From: Lithobates sylvaticus
Lineage: Eukaryota > Chordata > Amphibia > Anura > Ranidae
Assembly (NCBI GenBank): GCA_028564925.1
Contig: CM053034.1
Coordinates: 152,809,356-152,873,355, forward strand
Length of the DNA: 64,000 nucleotides
Direction: 5' to 3'
Position 1 is the stretch's first letter; the number at the start of each line of letters is the position of its first letter. The position numbers and the translations under genes are program-made. This document shows, in pieces, positions 11,385-23,167 of this stretch. Under the pieces are notes generated by a model. The model was not told where the DNA came from and made no database searches. It saw only the letters and a list, made by a program, of their open reading frames with translations.

Positions 11385-11895
11385 AGATGGTCAGAGGCTG
11401 CGGATGGTACAGGGGAGGTCAGAGGCTGCGGATGGTACAGGGGAGGTCAGAGGCTGCGGAGGGGACAACAGGAGAGGTCAGAGGCTGCGGGGGGCAACAA
11501 GAGAGGTCAGGGGCTGCGGGGGGGAACAGGAGAGGTCAGAGGCTGCGGGGGGGAACAGGAGAGGTCAGAGGCTGCGGGGGGGGGCAACAGAGGAGGTCAG
11601 AGTCTGCGAGGGGGGGACAGGAGGTCAGAGTCTGCAAGGGGGAGGACAGGAGGTCAGAGTCTGCGAGGGGGGGACAGGAGGTCAGAGTCTGTGAGGGGGG
11701 GGACAGGAGGTCAGAGTCTGCGAGGGGGGGGGGACAGGAGGTCAGAGTCTGCAGGGGGGGCGACAGGAGGTCACAGACTGCAGGGGGCAACAGGATGTCA
11801 GAGGCTGCAGGGGCGACAGTATGTCAGAGGCTGCAGGGGGCGACAGGATGTCAGAGGCTTCAGGGGGGGACAGGAGGTTAGAGGCTGCAGAGGGG
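11385..11895 (+). repeat. G-rich minisatellite, unit about 24-29 bp
   Basis: About twenty copies of GAGGTCAGAGGCTGCGG or GAGGTCAGAGTCTGCGA followed by a run of G. The Gly/Arg/Glu-rich frames over it are not genes. Confidence 0.9.
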
Positions 11896-12153
11896 ACGTA
11901 GGAAGAAGGCTTTACTTTTAAAAATGGCGCTGCTCAGCGCCATCGTGTCACTTTTTTTCAGGCGCCGCTGCCCTCACAGCGGCGGCGGCGGCCCCAGGGG
12001 CAGCCAGGCAGCCAGTACCTAAGCAGAGCCGATCCGCCTTTGGGGGCCCCGCACAGCGGCGGGGCCCTGCGCAGATTGCGTAGACAGCATATAGGGCGGA
12101 TCGGCTCTGGGTCTAGTGTTCAATCAGTAGCTGAGTGTTGGAAGAGAGACAGA

Positions 12154-12425
12154 GGGGTTGATTTACTAAAGGCAAATACACTGAGCACTTTGCAAAGAGC
12201 AGTTGCACCCTACAAGTGCAGTTGCTCCAGGACTTAGTAAATGAGGTAAAGCTTCACTTTGCAAAGAATACCCAATCACGTGCAAGGAAAAAAAAAACAA
12301 ACAGCATTTTTGCTTGCACATGATTGAAAGATGGAAGTCAGCAGAGCTTCTGCTCATTTACTAAGCTCTGGAGCAACTGACCTTTGCAAAGTACACAGTC
12401 TATTTGCCTTTAGTAAATCAACCCC
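12154..12425. mobile_element. MITE with GGGGTTGATTTACTAAAG ends
   Basis: Terminal inverted repeats GGGGTTGATTTACTAAAGGC and its complement; internally GCAGTTGC and TTGCAAAG motifs are mirrored. A shorter relative is at 22991-23167. Confidence 0.82.
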
Positions 12426-12505
12426 AGTGTGTCAGATGAAAGCAGGCAGGTAAGAGGAGCACCTAGAGGGGCCCTCCTTGGAGAAGAGGAGGAGCCAAGA
12501 ATGAT

Positions 12506-12600
12506 GTCTATAGACACACATAGCCCGGCTCAGGAGCGAATCCGACATCTGCCACAAATCCCTTGATATGGGGGCAGACACAGAAGAGGAGGACCCAAAG
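12506..12600. repeat. Direct repeat, copy 2 (partner at 10126-10210)
   Basis: See copy 1. The right copy continues into GGGGGACCCCAGTAGAGG, which the left copy lacks. Confidence 0.75.
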
Positions 12601-12914
12601 TTCCGGTGGGGGACCCCAGTAGAGGAGGTTCAGGGCCACTCTGTGCAAAATCATTGCACAGAGCAGGTGAGTGCATGTTTTAATTTTAACTCTCAAAATG
12701 GCGCTTATGCCGAGAGGGTGACCTACTGTGTTCAGAATGCAGCAGGCCAGCCACTCAGCACAGGACCCAGAAGCTAGTGGAGATCACGGGAGTGTCTACT
12801 TCAGTGATTTCCAGCTTCCAGGGGCATCAACCAGGTATGGTATATAGATAGTTACAATGGTCCAAGCTGGATTAATGTACCTTTGTGTAAAATATCCATA
12901 ACTGGGATTCTTCT

Positions 12915-13862
12915 TTAACCTCTTGCCGACTGCTGCACGCCGATATACATCGGCACAATGGCAGTGGTGGGCAAATGGGCATACCTGTACGTCCCCTTTA
13001 AGAGCCGGGGATAGTAGGCGCGCATGCCCGCCGTGTACAGCGTGACCGTGCCTGTGGGACCGGCGGACTCGATGTCCGCCGGTCTCCTGGCGATCGTGTC
13101 ACGGAGCCTCAGAACAGGGAAGTGCCTATGTAAACAATGCATTTCCCAGTTCTGGCTTGTGTCATGACACCGCTCCCTGTCATCGGGAGCAGTGATCTCT
13201 GTCATATGACTTGAAGCCCATCCCCCTCACAGTTAAAATCACTCCCTAGGACACACTTAACCCTTCATCGGCCCCTAGTGGTTAACCCCTTCAATGCCAG
13301 TGTCATTTACACAGTAATCAGTGCATTTTTATAGAACTGATCTCTGTATAAATGACAATGGTCCCAAAATAGTGTCAAAAGTGTCCGATGTGTCCTCCGT
13401 AATGTCGCAGTCCTGATAAAAATCGCAGATCGCCACTATTACTAATAATAATTAAAAAAAAAAATGCCATAAAACTATCCCCTATTTTGTAGACGCTATA
13501 ACTTTTGTGCAAACCAATCAATATACGCTTATTGCGTTTTTTCTTACCAAAAATATGTAGAAGAATACATATGGGCCTAAACTAAGGAAAACATTTTTTT
13601 TTATAGATTTTTGGGGGATATTTATTATAGCAAAAAGTAAAAAACAATGCCTATTTTCAAAATTGACGCTTTTTTTGTTTATAGCGCAACCAATAAAAAC
13701 CGCAGAGATGATCAAATAACACCAAAAGAAAGCTCTATTTGTGGGAACAAAAATGTTTGGGTGCACGACCGCGCAATTGTCAGTTAAAGCGACGCAGTGC
13801 CGAATCGCAAAAAGTGCTCTGGTCAGAAAGGGGGTAAAATCTTCGGGGGCTGCAGCAGTTAA
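12915..13862 (+). mobile_element. TTAA-flanked non-autonomous element
   Basis: Starts TTAACCTCTTGCCGAC and ends GCAGCAGTTAA. Block order is the same as 8380-9325, with more terminal divergence. Its first TTAA coincides with the last of the element at 9915. Confidence 0.85.
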
Positions 13863-14918
13863 AGATAAAAGAAACGGAACTGCCTTGTTTATATGTCATA
13901 GTGATCCTGAATTCGCTAACTAGTGAGTCTTCCAGAACGATCCCCATTTCTGGGATAAGTATGTTTGATGAGAGTTTTTAGATTTTAATGGCTCTATGCT
14001 TGTTCCAGACATGTGAATCATTAGGTAGTAATGGCAGGATCTAAAGGATGCTACCAGCACCAGCACCTTTAGAAACAATATTTCTATTCTGTCTATTTTT
14101 GCCAATATACGGGTAGCTCACAGTATAAGTATTTATGTCAGGGACAGTAGTTTGTTTGAATGTATTAGAATTTCATTGACTGCAGAGTTCAGTATAACAC
14201 TAGCAGTACTTCCCGCAATTCAAAATTATTTAAATAGCTTTGGCAATATGTATAAAAAAAAAATCACATTCTCCAGTGCAGACTTCAGACTCCTAAAATA
14301 AAAGTTATACTTTATTCCTCAAGCAGGAGGATGTGACTCATGTCTGCATTATGTCATGGTGCGGACATCCTGCCTTGTCTATAGGGTTATGTCACGAAGT
14401 CACGGTGACCTTGGTAAAATGACATTTTCAGAGATGCCATAAGGTCTTAAGGTTTTAATTACGTTGGGGAGTTTGTCTTTTTAACAAAGACGCAGCCAAA
14501 CACGAATTACATGTTTCTGGCACACCCTTACATGAAAGAAAAAACACAAATAATTATTTTCCAATATGACTGTATATTGTTTTTTTTTATACCAAATTTC
14601 AGATTCTACTAGTATGTATAAAGGCTTATTAGCAAAATTGCTGTCCTAAACAGATACCCACACATTGAATCCACTAACTTTATATGTCGTCCGGGGACTC
14701 AAAAATAAAAATGTAAAGTGGAACTAAACCGAAACAATTTAAAGCAGTATAAAACAAATATTTATTATATTTAAGCTTACCAATTCTTGTGATAGCTGCG
14801 TTATTTTTCTTTTTTTTAGGCTTTCTTTCTTCTATTGTCATCTGGTGTTGTTTTTCAAAAGAACAAGCTCTCCGACAGAATGCATCTGTTTACACTTTAC
14901 AGGGATTGGACAAACCAT
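13863..14918. other. Intron 2 sequence, nothing firm
   Basis: No recognised gene. AAAGTGGAACTAAACC at 14714 resembles the end of a T2-like MITE, but no matching right end was found. Confidence 0.6.
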
Positions 14919-16056
14919 TTAACCACTTCCGGACTGCCGCGCACTAGCTACTAGCTGCCATAACCCTAGTATCCCCGTGTTCGGCCGGTGGTGTGGTACA
15001 AGATAAAAGTGGTTTCTGTGGCGGATTCGCCACAAGAACACTTTTATCAGTGGCGGGAGAGGGCCCCCCCCTTCCACCGTGATCCGATGCCCTCCGCCGC
15101 TTAACGGAGCCGTCGGCATCGGCGGAGGCGATTGGATCCTTCTCAGTGCTGTGCATGGAGATGAGAGAGGGGAAGATGGCCCCCACCCATCTCCATGACA
15201 CTGCAAAAAAAAAAATTATCATTTAAAAAAATTTAAAAAATAAAATGGCCCTTTAAGAGCTATGGGCAGAAGTGACGTTATGACATCGCTTCCGCCCATA
15301 GCTCTTAAAGGGCCATTTTTAAAAAAAATTTAAATGACAATATTTTTTTTTATTATTGTATTTTAGTGTAAATATGAGATCTGAGGTCTTTTTGACCCCA
15401 GATCTAATATTTAAGAGGTCCTGTCATGCTTTTTTTTAAAACAGTGTAAAAATAAAAGGTAAAATAAATAAGAAAAAAGAAAATGTTTTTAAATGTGCCC
15501 CGTCCTGCCGAGCTCGCGTGCATAAGCGAACGCATACGTGAGTAGCGCCCGCATATGAAAACGGTGTTCAAACCACACATGTGAGGTATTGCCGTGATCA
15601 GTAGAGCGAGAGCAATAATTTTAGCCCTAGACCTCCTCTTTAACACAAAACATGCAACCTGTAGAATTTTTTAAATGTCGCCTATGGAGATTTTTAAGGG
15701 TAAAAGTTTGTCGCCATTCCACAAGCGGGCGCAATTTTGAAGCGTGACATGTTGGGTATCAATTTACTTGGTGTAACATTATATTTCACAATATACAAAA
15801 AAATTGGGCTAACTTTACTGTTGTCTTAATTTTTAATGCAAAAAAGTGTATTTTTTCCAAAAAAAGTGCGCTTGTATGACCGCTGCGCAAGCACGGTGTG
15901 CCAAAAAGTATTGCAAGACCGCTATTTTATTCTCTAGGGTGTTCGAAAAAAATTTATAATGTTTGGGGGTTCTAAGTAATTTTCTAGCAAAAAAAAATAT
16001 GTTTTTCACTTGTAAACACCACATCTAAAAAAGAGGCTCGGTCTTAAAGTGGTTAA
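14919..16056 (+). mobile_element. TTAA-flanked element, second subfamily, with long hairpin
   Basis: Starts TTAACCACTTCCGGAC and ends TCTTAAAGTGGTTAA. The interior differs from the 8380 subfamily. A near-perfect inverted repeat at 15243-15319 pairs AAATGGCCCTTTAAGAGC with its complement. No coding capacity. Confidence 0.8.
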
Positions 16057-16136
16057 CACTGACAATGATCAGCTTTTATTTATTTATGCAAAACCTTTAT
16101 CCAAAAAATGAAAAATGTTTGCTGTAACTGATTATA

Positions 16137-16995
16137 GTCACTTGCCGACCACCCCATAGCAGATTTACTGCTACAGGGCGGTCACGCTGCGCATAATCAC
16201 GTGTATTTATACACGATGCTTCACTTCCTGGTATCAGGCGCGAGTGTGTGCCACCGGTGGGTCGCTTCCGCTAGGAACTGATCAGAGGGTCCCACTGACC
16301 CCATGTTCGCCGACACCTGCTGATCGTCCGGTAAACAAGGCAGATTGCAATGTAAAGCAGAAACACTGATCCATGCCTTCCACTAGTAAAAGCACCTCTC
16401 CCTCTCTCTACACAGTTAACCCTTTGATCGCCTCTGATGTTAACCCCTTCCCTGCCAGTGTCATTAGTACAGTGATAGTGCATATTTTTAGCACTGCTCG
16501 CTGTAATAATGTCACTGGTCCCCAAAAAAGTGTCTAAAGTGTCAGTTAGTGTCCGATTTGTCCACCACAATATTGCAGTCCTGCTATAAGTCACTGATCG
16601 CCACCATTACTAGTAAAAAAATATATAAATAAATAAAAATATCCCATAGTTTGTAGACGCTATAACTTTTGCGCAAACCAGTCAATATACGCTTATTGGG
16701 ATTTGATGAAGAAATTCGATTTTTTTTATTTTTTCATTGGATGTTTTATAGCAAAAAGTATATAAATTTTTTTCAAAATTGTCAGTTGTTCTTTGTTTAT
16801 AGCGCACAAAATAAAAAACACAGATTTGATCAAATTCCACCATAAGAAAGCTCTATTTGTGGGAAAAAATGGACAATTATTTTATATGGGTCTAGCGTTG
16901 CACTACCGCGCAATTGCCAAGTAACGCAGTGTCGTATCGCAAAATATGGTCTGGTCGGGGGGGGGGGGGGGGGTAGATCTTCCGGAGGTCAAGTG
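16137..16995 (+). mobile_element. Diverged member of the 8380-type TTAA family
   Basis: CACTTGCCGACC at the left and GGTCAAGTGAGC at the right. Internal blocks CCAGTGTCATTA, AACCAGTCAATATACGC, ATCAAATTCCACCA and GACCAGACC-like order are shared. The terminal TTAA is lost on both sides, which implies greater age. A G18 run is at 16956-16973. Confidence 0.72.
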
Positions 16996-17281
16996 AGCTG
17001 GAGTTTGGCTTCAATTTGTTAGTGTATCTAAATCTGCTAGTACATCTAATACTCCCCTCCCCCCCGACAATGCTGCTGTTCAAAGGTACCCCCTATGCTC
17101 CTTCTTTCAGAGTGGGGACACTCTAATATAGTAACAGGAGGTGTGTTAATGTCCCAGGTGAAAACGGAGGGGAAAAAAAGCCTAAAAAGTAAAAGAAAAT
17201 GAATGCAGCCACCACATTTAATGATTGGTAAGCTGCATGATATTATATTTGGGGTTTTGGGCTTAACTGTGGTTTTTGGTT
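16996..17281. other. Intron 2 spacer, nothing recognised
   Basis: Short unique-looking segment between two repeats. Confidence 0.6.
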
Positions 17282-17780
17282 TTAAAGTGTTACTAAACCC
17301 AGGACCCTGCATTCACTATATCTGGTCTCCCACAGTACACAGAACATGGAAATGCATTTATTTTAGTAAATATAAACTGCTAAATACCTTTTCTCATCAG
17401 CAGTATATAGTCTTATGATTTCTATCAGTTCCTGGTGAAGGTTGTAGGAGGAGTTTTCATACTGCACTGAGGTGTCCTATGAGGTTGCAAGGCTCCTGAT
17501 CCTCTGTCTAGACTGTGCTGATCACTTGCCCTCCCAAAAACATCCTCTCTAGCAATACACATGAAACAGAGCATGTGCAGCCTGACTCCAAAGGCTCTGT
17601 ATTATCCAGACTTGTCCAGGGGGACAGGGCAGGGAGGGGGAGGATCTGTGAATACAAGCTCAAGCAGCCCTTTTACACAATGCAGAGGATTAACCCCTTA
17701 GGTTCCACAGTGAGTATAACAAGCATGCTTTACTGCATATACAGACTGATTTTACTGTTGTGGGTTTAGGAACACTTTAA
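17282..17780. mobile_element. T2-like MITE, TTAA-bounded
   Basis: TTAAAGTGTTACTAAACCCA at the left; TGGGTTTAGGAACACTTTAA at the right (19 of 20 complementary). No coding capacity. Confidence 0.85.
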
Positions 17781-18504
17781 TGGTATTAAATTATAAATGA
17801 CAAATATCAATGTTATTTTCTGTAGTGTTTTCAATTACATTGTTTGTTTACCAGGAGATGTGCAGGGTATAAGGCCTGATTCACACCTTTGTGTGTGCTT
17901 TGTGGCCCATTGAAGTCTTTTGAAGCACATTAAAATGCATGTGTTATGCTTTTTTATGCAATTTTGCATGCATTTTCAATTTGTTGCAGGTGAGCAGATG
18001 GCAGCTTGTCATCCCATGGTTACAAGTACCTGCCCTGGATACTTGCCATGTGCTCAGCCACAATGAACCATGTGACAGTTGCGGTGGCAGCTACAAACAG
18101 GGGTGTAAAAACAGTCACACTTCCTCAACTCCATACCTGTCAGTCAAGTGGCATGCAGGGCAACTTCAAATCTAAGTAGAGTCTAAGATTGCACAGTCTT
18201 TGGCTACAAAAAGATAGGAGGATTTGGTTTGTTTTAAATGTTTAAAAAGTCCTCCAAACATTTGTGCTGGGGGGGGTTTCAGCAGGAGGTGGGATTTGCA
18301 CTGGGAGGAGGGGGGATTTTGATTGGGGAGGATTTGGGCTTGCATAGGGAATGCTTAGGGGTATAGGATATAGGGAAACACATTTAAGTGGAGAGGCTGC
18401 ACACCATAATGAAATAACATAAAACTGGGACAAAATATATCAAAGTCTTAATTTTACCACGTATTAAAATATATTACCTTAAACTACGTAGAGAGTTCTT
18501 TAAT
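17781..18504. other. Intron 2 sequence
   Basis: Nothing firm. GCCTGATTCACACCTTTGTG at 17873 resembles a MITE end but no partner was found. Confidence 0.55.
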
Positions 18505-18715
18505 GTAAGAGCGGCAAGGATGTGGAATTCCCTTTCACAGGCGGGGTGGTCTCAGCGGGGGGCATTGATAGTTTCAAGAAACTATTAGATAAGCACCTGA
18601 ACGACTGCAACATACAGGGATATACAATTTAATACTGACATATAATCACACACATAGGTTGGACTTGATGGACTTTTTTCAACCTCACCTACTATGTATA
18701 TGTAACTATGTGTGT
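18505..18715 (+). mobile_element. LINE 3' end fragment (CR1/L2-like)
   Basis: A short frame reads VRAARMWNSLSQ, like the C-terminal tail of CR1/L2-type reverse transcriptase ORFs. It is followed by GGTTGGACTTGATGGAC and TTTTTTCAACCTCACCTAC, a 3' end seen in many amphibian LINE copies, then TATGTATATGTAACTATG. Only the extreme 3' end is present. Clade assignment is from memory. Confidence 0.55.
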
Positions 18716-18739
18716 GCTCTCCCCACTGTGCCAAAAGAG

Positions 18740-19320
18740 AAGGAGCGAGGAGTAAACTAGAAAGAACGTCAGGGGCAGGCGGAGTTTCACGCATGCGCAG
18801 TGTATATAAAACGTAACACACGTGCGTCGTACGTACGATCTGTGAGTGAAGGACGGAGTATCGGAAGCGACAATCGTTATAACGAAGGTACAATTTAAAC
18901 TTGATGCATCACTGGCCTATACTTCTTATAGATTGAGGCCTATATTGGGTCAAGATTAGGAGAGTTTAGCCTGACATTAGGGTTTGACTTGTGTTGTGTC
19001 TTGCAGAGAAAATGGATGGGTTCAAAGACCACAGCTTTCTCCCAATTTTCATAGACAACTACAGGGAGCTGCCTTGTCTGTGGCAGGTGAAACACCCACA
19101 ATATAACAATCCATATGGACATATTGGGTATATTTACCACTGGTAAATGGAGAGGAAACTTATGACCAGAGACAAGGATGTCCTCGTCACCCTCAAGGCA
19201 AGGTCTAAGGAAGGGCTGCCTTGCAAGAAGTCATACTTGTTGGCACCCCAGGAGAAGAAAGGAGAGCCACCTGTGATACAATTCCCCAAAAACATCAGAA
19301 AATAAAAGATTATTGTTGTG
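18740..19320 (+). pseudogene. MADF-domain mini-gene remnant, Harbinger accessory-protein type
   Basis: A TATATAAA box lies at 18803-18810, just after a GCATGCGCAG motif. A candidate donor CGAAG|GTACAA is at 18887/18888 and an acceptor CTTGCAG ends at 19006. ATG at 19012 opens a 44-codon frame, MDGFKDHSFLPIFIDNYREL then PCLWQVKHPQYNNP, ending at 19146. The pattern FI-x2-Y-x2-LPCLW-x2-K-x3-Y-x-N is that of MADF domains, found in the DNA-binding partner protein of PIF/Harbinger transposons. The frame stops after roughly the first third of a MADF domain. A further open stretch and AATAAA (19303) follow. I infer a decayed Harbinger partner gene; terminal repeats were not located. Confidence 0.5.
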
Positions 19321-19429
19321 TTTTGGTTTCATCAGTAATTCTGAGGTTGCAATAAAGGCGGTCAGCTAAAAAATAATTTCTACTAACATGGTCAGTAAAC
19401 TCTTAGTTTACACTATTGTTTACAATATT

Positions 19430-19705
19430 ATTGTTTTATTCTTTTTTATTTATTATTTTTATACATGGGCTTGCGTACCAAAACGTAAACAAACCTGTGT
19501 CGAGAGCGTGTGCCCTACATGATCCCGACACAGTTACCTGCGCCTAATGGAAAGCTCCCAATCGCTACGTGCGATCAGTATCTTTCTGATCATGTGACCA
19601 CTGTGAGAGACGATCATGGCGGTCTCATGATCATAAACTCTGCCCCACCTCCCGGCATCAGAAACCCCTTAAAGGGTCGAGAGGTGCCGGCGTTAAGGGG
19701 TTAAA
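19430..19705 (+). repeat. Fragment of a TTAA-type element
   Basis: Ends GGCGTTAAGGGGTTAAA with CTTAAAGGGTC and GATCATG motifs mirrored. The left border is not resolved. Confidence 0.4.
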
Positions 19706-20456
19706 AACAGTATTGATAAATATATAAGCCAATTCCGACTAATATGCTAATCATTCTTTGGAGCAAACAGTAAAGATGACCATATCAATTACAATCTCAT
19801 TGTACAATCTTCCTTAGATCTACCAACAACCATATAATGACAGGGCCTGCCTTATTTCATACAAATGTAATAGATTGTTTAGAGAGGCCCTTACATCGCA
19901 TAGTTTTAGTAAATCTGAAGGAGACCAGTTTTGTCAGGTATTAGGAAAGGATTGCCTCAACTGGCTGTTATGACTAGATTAACAGGCCTTAATAAAATGA
20001 ACAACAAAAATGTTCAAATAACATACTATCTTCAAAATGATTGGTGGGTAGACCTAAGTACGTTCCTGGCCACAATTAGCTTTCAGATGTTAGCAGGTGG
20101 CTTTCTCCATCATTTGTATCTGTTGTGGCTAGAAAGTCTTGCTTTGGAAAAGCAAGACCAGTTAGCCTGAATACTGCAGATAATAAATGTATATGTCACT
20201 GAGAACTTAGTGAATATTAGGAATTTAGTATTATCAATATGGATCGATATTATCAATATGGATATTACTGAATTCCAAGAGACAAGCTCTTCCATCATTT
20301 ACATTTTTGTACTTAGCAAATGTGTTTTATTGAGAGACACTCAATAACAGCAAATCTGACGATTTATTAGGACTACATTTATACTTTATAAGGTGTTTAA
20401 ATACTGTATAGACTCACACAGACACACAAACAAATATACAAAACACACACACATAT
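19706..20456. other. Intron 2 sequence, nothing recognised
   Basis: AT-rich, unique-looking. No repeat ends or coding signal seen. Confidence 0.6.
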
Positions 20457-20618
20457 ATCTTACCGATCAAAAGTTTTGAAACCCCCTAACTTTTCCACTT
20501 TGTATTGAAATGTATGCAGTTTAATCCCTCAATGTACTTTGAAAATAAAGCAGAGAACGAACAAACAATTGGACATAAAAAAGAAAGCATGGGACCGTTT
20601 TCTTTAACAAAATGTAAT

Positions 20619-20855
20619 CTAAATTCTTGACTTGGCAAAGTAGCCACTATTTGCAAACATAACAGTCAAACACACTAGTGGCATTCTTTCTACAACAGAA
20701 ATCAAATATTGTTCAGAAAGTTCTTCCCAACACTTTTGCAGACGTTCACACAAATATGTTGCACTTGTAGGTTGCTTTGCTTTTAGACCTCTGTCCAGTT
20801 CATCCCAAACCAGCTTGATGGGGTTTAAATCTGGAGACTGTGCTGGCCATTCCAT
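20619..20855 (-). pseudogene. Tc1 transposase, C-terminal fragment
   Basis: 78 open codons covering the end of the DDE domain: [20 protein letters not shown], then CWEELSEQYLISVVERMP and the terminal GYFAKS. In active Tc1 the Asp and Glu before this region and the Glu in NPIE are catalytic; here NPIK has Lys where Glu is usual. Upstream coding sequence is separated by the nested insertions, so the gene is dead. Confidence 0.85.
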
Positions 20856-21522
20856 GATTTGAAGTCTACTGCCCTGTGCTTTTCTTCTAAGGTAGTTCTA
20901 ACACAACCTGAAGGTATGTTTTGGGTCATTATCTTGCTGTAAGAAGAACCCCTGATCAACCAGGCATATTCATGAGGATATTTCATGGCGTGCAAAATAC
21001 TGTCATAGTAGTGACACTGACTCTGTGCAAGTTGCCAACTCTGGATCCAGCAAAAGAGCGCCAGACAATCATGCTTCCTTCTCTATGTTTGACAGTTGGT
21101 GTTACTATCCTTTCACCTACCGAATGGCGTACAAAAACCCTGTGTGATGAACCAAAGATCTCAACTTCTGATTCATCTGTCCATAAGACCTTTTTCCAGT
21201 CTTAAGCAATTTACATTATCACCTGTACCACATGTAAAATCCAATACATAGGCAGAACTACCAGACGTCTCAGCGACAGATTTACAGATCACCTGTCGGA
21301 TATTAGAACCAACAAAAATACGAACATAGCAAAACATCTCAACCGATTTCATCAGCAAAATATACAGACCTTCAAAGTCCAAATTATCAACTAAGTCAAC
21401 TGTCTGATCTGTGACGGAGACCGCTTCTCCCTTCTTTGCAAAAGGGAGGTCTTTTGAATCTTTAGGATGGATATAAGAATTCCTGGAGGTCTCAACTACG
21501 AGTGGGATATTACCCCATATTA

Positions 21523-22853
21523 CAGTGCCTTGCAAAAGTATAAAGCTTATAAAAAACTCTGGCGCAACCAATTACCTTCAGAAGTCACATAATTTGTGAA
21601 ATGATGTCCACCTGTGTGCAATCTAAGTGTGACATAATCTGTTATTACATTTACGCACCACTAACCAAACACTGCCATGAAGACCAAGGAACTCTCCAAA
21701 CAAGTAAGGGACAATGTTGTTGAGAAGTACAAGTCAGGGTTAGGTTATATAAAAAAAAAGAAAATCTTTGATGATCACTAGGAGCACCATGAAATCTATA
21801 ATAACCAAATGGAAAGAACATGGCACAACAGCAAACCTGCCAAGAGATGGCCGCACACCAAAACTCACGGACTGGGCAAGGAGGACATTAATCAGAGAGG
21901 CAGCACAGAGACCTAAGGTAACCCTGGAAGAGCTGCAGAGTTCCACAGCAGAGACTGGAGTATCTGTACATAGGACGTCAATAAGCCGTACGCTCCATAG
22001 AGTTGGACTTTATGGCAGAGTGGCCAGAAGAAAGCCATTACTTTCAGCAAAAAACTAAATTGCACGTTTTGAGTTTGCGAAAAGGCATGTAGGAGACTCC
22101 CAAAATGTATGGAGGAAGGTGCTCTGGTCTGATGAGACTAAAATTTAACTTTTTGGCCATCAAAGAAAACGCTATGTCTGGTGCAAACACAACACATCAC
22201 ATCACCCAAAGAACACCATCCCCACAGTGAAACATGGTGGTGGCAGCATCATGCTGTGGGATTTTTTTCAGCAGTCGGGACTGGGAAACTGAGTTGAGGG
22301 AAAGATGGATGGTGCTAAATACAGGGATATTCTTGAGCAAAACCTGTACCACTCTGTGTGCAATTTGAGGCTAGGATGGAGGTTCACCTTCCAGCAGGAC
22401 AATGACCCCAAACACACGTGTTGGAATGGCCTAGTCAAAGCCCAGACCTCAATCCAATAGAAAATCTGTGGCCAGACTTAAAGATTGCTGTTCACAAGTA
22501 CAAACCATCCAACTTGAAGGAGCTGGAGCAGTTTTAAAAAGAGGAATGGGCAAAAATCCCAATGGTAAGATGTGGCAAGCTCATAGAGACTTATCCAAAG
22601 CGACTTGGAGGTGCGCAAAAGGTGGCTCTTCAAAGTATTGACTTTAGGGGGGTGAATAGTTGCACAGTTGACTTTTTCTGTTATTTTGTCCTATTTGTTG
22701 TTTGCTTCACAATAAAAAAAAAAATCTTCAAAGTTGTGAGCATGTTCTGTAAATTAAATATGGCAAATCCTCAAACAATCCATGTTAATTCCAAGTTGTG
22801 AGGCAACTAAACACGAAAAATGCCAAGGGGGTGAATACTTTTGCAAGGCACTG
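21523..22853 (+). mobile_element. Tc1-like element with TA duplication, inserted in the Penelope fragment
   Basis: Ends CAGTGCCTTGCAAAAGTAT and its complement (ATACTTTTGCAAGGCACTG) are flanked by TA at 21521-21522 and 22854-22855. 1331 bp, nearly full length for Tc1. The transposase frame starts at ATG 21677 (MKTKELSKQVRDNVVEKYKS). Confidence 0.92.
21677..22640 (+). pseudogene. Tc1 transposase pseudogene of the nested element
   Basis: MKTKELSKQVRDNVVEKYKS begins the paired helix-turn-helix DNA-binding domain. Next comes KSIITKWKEHGTTANLPRDG with RTPKLTDWARRTLIREA in another frame at 21768-22058, and later [20 protein letters not shown] with the catalytic Glu of NPIE kept. Several frame changes and stops break it (for example stops before 21780 and near 22056). 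Expected intact length is about 340 residues. No function expected. Confidence 0.88.
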
Positions 22854-22990
22854 TATGAATGAGTGTCTCATCAACAGTGCCTGAACTATTAACGTACTGA
22901 TATACTGACTTGTTTCTGCTATCTATACACAAATAGTTGTGACCGCATACTCATATAAGATCTATATATGATTTACTCCTGCACAGCATT

Positions 22991-23167
22991 GGGGTTAATT
23001 TATCAAAACTGGAGAGTGCGAAATATGGTGCAGATCTTCATAGAAACCAATCAGCTTCCAGTTTTTTTGTCAAAGCTTAATTAACCAAGCTGAAATTAGA
23101 AGCTGATTGGCTACCATGCACAGTTGCACTGGATTTTGCACTCTCCAGTTTTTAGTAAATCAAACCC
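22991..23167. mobile_element. Short MITE, GGGGTTAATTTATCAAAACT ends
   Basis: The left end and its complement AGTTTTTAGTAAATCAAACCC, with ACTGGAGAGTGC mirrored inside. Possible ATT duplication. Related to 12154-12425. Confidence 0.75.

Larger units (their letters stand above)
10509..12109. mobile_element. hAT element carrying two minisatellites
   Basis: Begins CAGTGCCGATCCTG and ends GCGGATCGGCTCTG. An exact 8-bp duplication GGTCTAGT stands at 10501-10508 and 12110-12117. The first array (10740-11000) repeats CTTACATCAGGGTCCCCAGA. The second (11385-11895) repeats GGTCAGAGGCTGCGG with a variable G run. The right portion (11930-12060) is GC-rich. Non-autonomous. Confidence 0.88.
9915..12918. 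mobile_element. Probable TTAA-type (T2-like) MITE split by later insertions
   Basis: TTAAAGTAATTC at 9915 and GATTCTTCTTTAA ending at 12918 form weak inverted ends. The left piece (to about 10125) and right piece (from about 12600) have the character of the T2-like MITE at 30576. Inside lie the hAT at 10509-12109 and the MITE at 12154-12425. Its closing TTAA is also the first four bases of the element at 12915. Confidence 0.45.

Noticed and set aside
11387-11921. Gly/Arg-rich frames resembling collagen or RGG proteins
   Set aside because: Translation of the GGTCAGAGGCTGCGG minisatellite.
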